This document shows, one piece after another, positions 15,045 through 18,644 of a stretch of 18,644 nt of DNA. The notes below the pieces were generated by a model. That model was given only the letters and a program-made list of their open reading frames with translations. It had not been told where the DNA came from and searched no databases. Source of the stretch: Magnetococcales bacterium (GTDB lineage: Bacteria; Pseudomonadota; Magnetococcia; Magnetococcales; DC0425bin3); NCBI GenBank assembly GCA_015229045.1, contig JADGCJ010000061.1, forward strand, positions 1 through 18,644. Direction: 5' to 3'. Every line of letters begins with the position of its first letter. The first letter of the stretch is position 1. The translations under genes and the position numbers were made by a program.

Positions 15045-16406
15045 ATGAAGTTCCCAGAGAGAATTCTCCTGCTGTATGGTTACCATCGCGGCACGACGGC
15101 CAGTCTTCTGGACAAAGCCTTGCGCAGGCAGGTCGCCGTTTTCTCTATGGGACCGGGGCATGTGACCACGGAAACCAGTCTGGGCTGCGACCCCACGACC
15201 GCCATCCAGGAGATCCTCACCACCCTCGCCTCTCAGGATCCCCCCTTCCAACCCGAGGTGATCCTTGTCATCGAATCGGGTGTCAAATTTTTCCCGGAGG
15301 GTCTGGAAGAGTCCCCTGTGCCCTGCTGGTACTACTCCCTGGATGCGCACTTCAACCTTCATTGGCAGGTGGAGTATGCCAAGCTGTTTGATGCCGTTTT
15401 TGTCTCCTTTCAGCAGTATTTGACGAGCTTTCTCAAGGCGGGGAATCGGAGTGTCCACTGGTTGCCGCACGGATTCGATGCCGATCACTATCGCGATTAC
15501 GGAACGCCCCGCGACGTCGATGTCGCCTTTGTGGGAGACATGAATCCGGAGAAACGCCCACAGAGAGTCAAGTATTTGAATGCCCTGAAGGAAGCGGGGT
15601 TCCAGACGCTCTTCACGGAGGGAATCTGGAATGAAGAGGTGGCACGTCTGTATTCCCGCTCCCGCCTTGTTTTCAACGACAACGACGCTCAGGTCTTCAA
15701 TCCGCGCAACTTTGAAGGGTCAGCCTGTGGCGCGGTGGTCCTGGCCAACCCTGCCATCTCTCTGGAAGAGTTTTTCACCCCGGGCAAAGACATTCTGATC
15801 TATCATGACAGCGGCGAGCTGCTGCGTTCATGCCGGGAGGTGTTGCGCCATCCGGATCGCTGGCAGGAGATCGCCCGGCAAGCCAAACGGACCGCCGCCG
15901 CCAACAGTTGGGATGTTCGCGTGGTGCGCCTGATGGAGATTGTCTCCGGGCTGCTCGACGACAAACAGACAACCTTCTCCCAGCCGGATCGCATCAAAGC
16001 GCACGCTTTTGTCTACTTTCATCGCGGATTGCCGGGGCAGACCATCGCCCTGTTGGATCGTTTGCAACAGGATGGTTTCCGGGACATGGAAATTTTTCTC
16101 ATGAAAGCCCTGGCCTATATGTCCCACGATTTTTACGATGCAGCGGCCAAGGAGTTGTTCGCGCTCCTGGAACTGACCCCACCGCCCGACCCCAATTATC
16201 TCCAACAGATCGGCGATGTCCTGATCGGCACCTTTGAGCGGACTCGACATGTGCCAGGTGCCATGCGCACGGCCATGGTGCTGTCCCATATGAGCTTTTC
16301 CCAACAACAACGATTGGCGAGAATCGTTGCCGAAGCACGGGTCGATCTCCCGCGAAACGTCGCGGAAAAATTGGGTATCGCGCCCAGCCGCCGCGATGCG
16401 GATTGA
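15045..16406 (+). CDS. CgeB-type glycosyltransferase with C-terminal helical-repeat region
   Basis: This 453-residue cytoplasmic protein has no signal peptide or membrane helix. Residues about 1-300 resemble CgeB-like GT-B glycosyltransferases, with HWLPHGFDADHY around 140-150, a start of the second Rossmann domain at VDVAFVGDMNPEKRP, and a donor-binding region QVFNPRNFEGSACGAVVLA with a conserved acidic residue. This is followed by SWDVRVVRLMEIV, typical of the domain end. Residues about 315-440 look like TPR-type helical repeats (HRGLPGQTIALLDRLQ, ALAYMSHDFYDAAAKELFALLEL). The substrate is unknown, and cell-surface or protein glycosylation is plausible. The start follows AGGAG about seven bases upstream. 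The stop lies two bases before the ATG of the next gene. Confidence 0.82.
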   Translation: MKFPERILLLYGYHRGTTASLLDKALRRQVAVFSMGPGHVTTETSLGCDPTTAIQEILTTLASQDPPFQPEVILVIESGVKFFPEGLEESPVPCWYYSLDAHFNLHWQVEYAKLFDAVFVSFQQYLTSFLKAGNRSVHWLPHGFDADHYRDYGTPRDVDVAFVGDMNPEKRPQRVKYLNALKEAGFQTLFTEGIWNEEVARLYSRSRLVFNDNDAQVFNPRNFEGSACGAVVLANPAISLEEFFTPGKDILIYHDSGELLRSCREVLRHPDRWQEIARQAKRTAAANSWDVRVVRLMEIVSGLLDDKQTTFSQPDRIKAHAFVYFHRGLPGQTIALLDRLQQDGFRDMEIFLMKALAYMSHDFYDAAAKELFALLELTPPPDPNYLQQIGDVLIGTFERTRHVPGAMRTAMVLSHMSFSQQQRLARIVAEARVDLPRNVAEKLGIAPSRRDAD

Positions 16407-16408
16407 TC

Positions 16409-18541
16409 ATGGCGCGACACCTCTTCACCCGCATCCTGACCCGTTTGCTGCGCGTGGAAAGGATCGGCTGGGAGCATTTGCCGCGTAACGGCGGCTGTCT
16501 GATCGTGTGCAACCATCCAGCACGTCGCGACTGGCTGCTGGCCTCCCTGCTGCCGCGCACAGACTTGACCCTGGCTTTGCCCCCGCGTGATTTGCCCGGA
16601 AGGATCTGGCGCCACCTTCCTGGCATGCCGCGCCTGTCACAGGTGGACATCCAGCAGCCGGAAGCCCAAAAACCTTTGCTGGCCTGCCTGCGCGCCGGAG
16701 GTGCCGTCCTCTGTTTTCCCGAAGTTTTTCCTCGACGTGCCGGTCGCCTGGGAAAGGTCCACGACTGGCCGGTTCGGGTGGCATCATTGGCAGATGTGCC
16801 GTTGATTTCCCTGCACCTGGAGGGTTCGCAACGCTCGCGCCTTTTGGGGGGCGATGCCCCTGGTCGACGTTGGTGGCTGCCCCGCCTTGCCATGGCCATC
16901 ACGCCGCCCTGGTTTCCTCGAAAGGTCAAGGCAGGATCCCCCGCCCGAGAGCGCCGCACTGCCGCAAGTCGTCAACTTGGCCTGCATATGGAACAGGCCG
17001 CCTTTGCCGGTCGGGTTTTGCACCGTACCCTCTGGGAGGCGCTGGTGATCACCGGCAGGGCTTTTGTCGGTGGCGGTTGCTCGATCAGCGATGTGACAGG
17101 TCAGCAGTTGACTCGTCGGCAATTGCTGTTTCGTTCCGTTCTTCTCAGCCATCTTTTGCAACGCCACCTGCCTTCTGCACCGGCGCCTGTGGGTTTGCTT
17201 CTCCCAACGTCGGCAGGGGGGGTAGTGACATTCCTGGCCTTGCAGTTCCGGGGCTGGCTGCCGGCCATGCTCAATTTCTCTTCCGGCATCGAGCCGATGC
17301 TCCAGGCTTGTCGATTGGCCAATATTCAGGTCGTCGTCACATCGCGTCTTTTTATCGACAAGGCGGGTCTGGCTCCTGCCCTGGAACGACTGGTGGGGGT
17401 GTGTCGCGTCCTCTTCCTGGAAGATTTGCGCCAACACGTCACACCCAGGGAGATGCTCCGGGCCGGATTGACCACTGTAGTGCCTCTTTGGGCGCATCGG
17501 CGCGTGACACCCTGGATCCAAGTGGAGCATCCGGCCCTGTTGATGTTCACTTCCGGTTCCGAGGGGAGTGCCAAGGGGGTCTTGCTCTCCCATCTGAACC
17601 TTTTGGCCAATTGTGCCCAGGTTGAGACACGCCTGGACTTCAATGCCCATGATACCCTGCTCAACATTCTGCCCCTGTTCCATGCCTTTGGTCTGACCAT
17701 GGGAACGCTCGCTCCCCTGCTGGTCGGGGTGCGCATCCATCTGGTCCCTTCGCCCCTGGATTTTGATGGCATCCCTGTCCTTGCCCATCACACGGGCGCC
17801 ACGATTCTTGCGGGTACCGATACCTTTTTGAACGGATATGGCCGCACCGCCCATCCCCAGGATTTTGCTGCATTGCGCTTTGTCTTTTCCGGCGCGGAGC
17901 CCCTTCGGGAACGAACCCGGAGTTTATGGATGGAAAAGTTTGGACTGCGCATCCTGGAAGGGTATGGGGCCACCGAGGCAAGTCCTGTCTTGACAGTCAA
18001 CACCCCGTTTGCCTGTCGATCCGGCTCCGTGGGATGCTTTCTGCCGGGAATTGATCATCGTCTGGAACCCATTCCCGGTTTGGGGGAGGGAGGACGACTC
18101 TGGGTACGCGGTGCCAACATCATGTTGGGGTACATGGCTCAGGATCGTGCCGCCCATGGTTTGGCAGCGGGCTGGTATGACACAGGCGATGTGGTACGCA
18201 TTGATGAGGAGGGGTTTGTCTTCATCATCGGACGGGTGAAACGGTTTGCAAAAATTGGCGGTGAGATGGTCTCCCTGGCTGTGGTGGAGTCCCTGGCCTG
18301 CCAGGTGTGGCCCGATTCACTGCATGCCGCCGTGGCCCTCCCCGATCCGCAAAAGGGGGAACAGATCGTTTTGGTGACGACGCAGAGCGACCCCCAGCGT
18401 CTCCCGCTGGTAGAGTGTGCCCGGGCCACCGGCCTGGGAGAGATCCACCTGCCGAAAAAAGTACTCTTTCTGGAGAACATGCCGCTCCTGGGGGTCGGCA
18501 AGATCGATTATGTCGCCGTGCGCAAGCATGTCGATGCCTGA
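16409..18541 (+). CDS. aas: Aas-type bifunctional acyltransferase / acyl-ACP synthetase
   Basis: This 710-residue protein matches the size and domain order of E. coli Aas (719). An N-terminal PlsC-type lysophospholipid acyltransferase domain has the catalytic H36-x4-D41 (NHPARRDW) and FPEV (103-106, usually FPEG). An adenylate-forming domain follows, with the P-loop FTSGSEGSAKGV (about 380-391), YGATEASP (about 517-524), GWYDTGDVVRIDEEGF (about 587) and the terminal catalytic lysine in GVGKIDY (about 697). Aas activates fatty acid with ATP onto ACP and re-acylates lysophosphatidylethanolamine at the inner membrane. A TTG six bases upstream is in frame, but the ATG at 16409, two bases after the previous stop, is the likelier start by coupling. 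No LplT-like flippase is present in the window. Confidence 0.92.
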   Translation: MARHLFTRILTRLLRVERIGWEHLPRNGGCLIVCNHPARRDWLLASLLPRTDLTLALPPRDLPGRIWRHLPGMPRLSQVDIQQPEAQKPLLACLRAGGAVLCFPEVFPRRAGRLGKVHDWPVRVASLADVPLISLHLEGSQRSRLLGGDAPGRRWWLPRLAMAITPPWFPRKVKAGSPARERRTAASRQLGLHMEQAAFAGRVLHRTLWEALVITGRAFVGGGCSISDVTGQQLTRRQLLFRSVLLSHLLQRHLPSAPAPVGLLLPTSAGGVVTFLALQFRGWLPAMLNFSSGIEPMLQACRLANIQVVVTSRLFIDKAGLAPALERLVGVCRVLFLEDLRQHVTPREMLRAGLTTVVPLWAHRRVTPWIQVEHPALLMFTSGSEGSAKGVLLSHLNLLANCAQVETRLDFNAHDTLLNILPLFHAFGLTMGTLAPLLVGVRIHLVPSPLDFDGIPVLAHHTGATILAGTDTFLNGYGRTAHPQDFAALRFVFSGAEPLRERTRSLWMEKFGLRILEGYGATEASPVLTVNTPFACRSGSVGCFLPGIDHRLEPIPGLGEGGRLWVRGANIMLGYMAQDRAAHGLAAGWYDTGDVVRIDEEGFVFIIGRVKRFAKIGGEMVSLAVVESLACQVWPDSLHAAVALPDPQKGEQIVLVTTQSDPQRLPLVECARATGLGEIHLPKKVLFLENMPLLGVGKIDYVAVRKHVDA

Positions 18542-18644
18542 TCGCATTCACCTGTTCTTGTGTAACTATTCAGCACCCGGCAACGAATCGGGGTCCAGCA
18601 ACTGTCTTGGATGTCAAGTAGCCTTTGCTAGGGAGGGGTGCCAT
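18542..18644. other. Terminal 103 bases without an identified feature
   Basis: No ribosome-binding site with a following open frame, tRNA or convincing terminator is seen. GGAGGGG precedes an ATG-less end, so a gene might start just beyond the window, but this cannot be judged. Confidence 0.3.

Noticed and set aside
16784..17854. Minus-strand open frame of 356 codons opposite aas
   Set aside because: Low-complexity Gln/Gly/His-rich shadow of a clear Aas gene.

Overview
The window comes from a Gram-negative bacterium. Evidence for this is an outer-membrane MtrB/PioB-type beta-barrel, exported c-type cytochromes, a chemoreceptor and proteobacterial-style operons. My impression is a proteobacterium, possibly in or near the Magnetococcales, based on the gene mix and the REP/MITE-like hairpin repeats. 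Nothing in the window proves this and no phylogenetic marker gene is present.

Layout. The first 35 bases are the end of a dispersed repeat that continues off the left edge. They are followed by a small gene of unknown function (154-534, minus), a ClC-family chloride channel or transporter with paired CBS domains (658-2409, plus) and a UvrD/PcrA-type helicase (2676-4688, plus). A block of nested hairpins, a second copy of the repeat core, lies just before the helicase. Next is a small coiled-coil membrane protein of DUF1640 type (4797-5198, minus).

The centre of the window is an extracellular-electron-transfer locus on the plus strand. It holds a periplasmic monoheme cytochrome c (5499-5876), an MtrA/PioA/DmsE-type decaheme cytochrome (6068-7081), an MtrB/PioB-type outer-membrane porin (7108-9279) and a nine-heme cytochrome c fused to a six-helix cytochrome b domain (9276-11423). 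The fusion resembles the known architecture of Geobacter CbcL. Together the last three encode a route from the quinone pool (cytochrome b domain), across the periplasm (19 c-type hemes), to a porin-cytochrome conduit in the outer membrane. No MtrC/OmcA-like surface cytochrome is present. The direction of electron flow, metal reduction or Fe(II) oxidation, cannot be read from sequence.

Two copies of a hairpin element (5926-6050 and 11325-11458) lie in direct orientation and bracket exactly the mtrA-mtrB-cbcL-like segment. Their loop cores are 33/34 identical while their stem arms differ in sequence but keep pairing. The first abuts the ribosome-binding site of the decaheme gene. The second encodes the last 32 residues of the CbcL-like protein and also supplies the stop codon of the convergent chemoreceptor gene.

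Right of this lie a methyl-accepting chemotaxis protein with a C-terminal CZB-like zinc-binding domain (11454-13799, minus) and tRNA-Val(GAC) (14054-14128, minus) with its own promoter and terminator. A 241-bp MITE-like element with 26-bp terminal inverted repeats follows (14189-14429). The window ends with a compact plus-strand operon: a rubrerythrin-type diiron protein, a CgeB-type glycosyltransferase and an Aas-type bifunctional acyltransferase/acyl-ACP synthetase.
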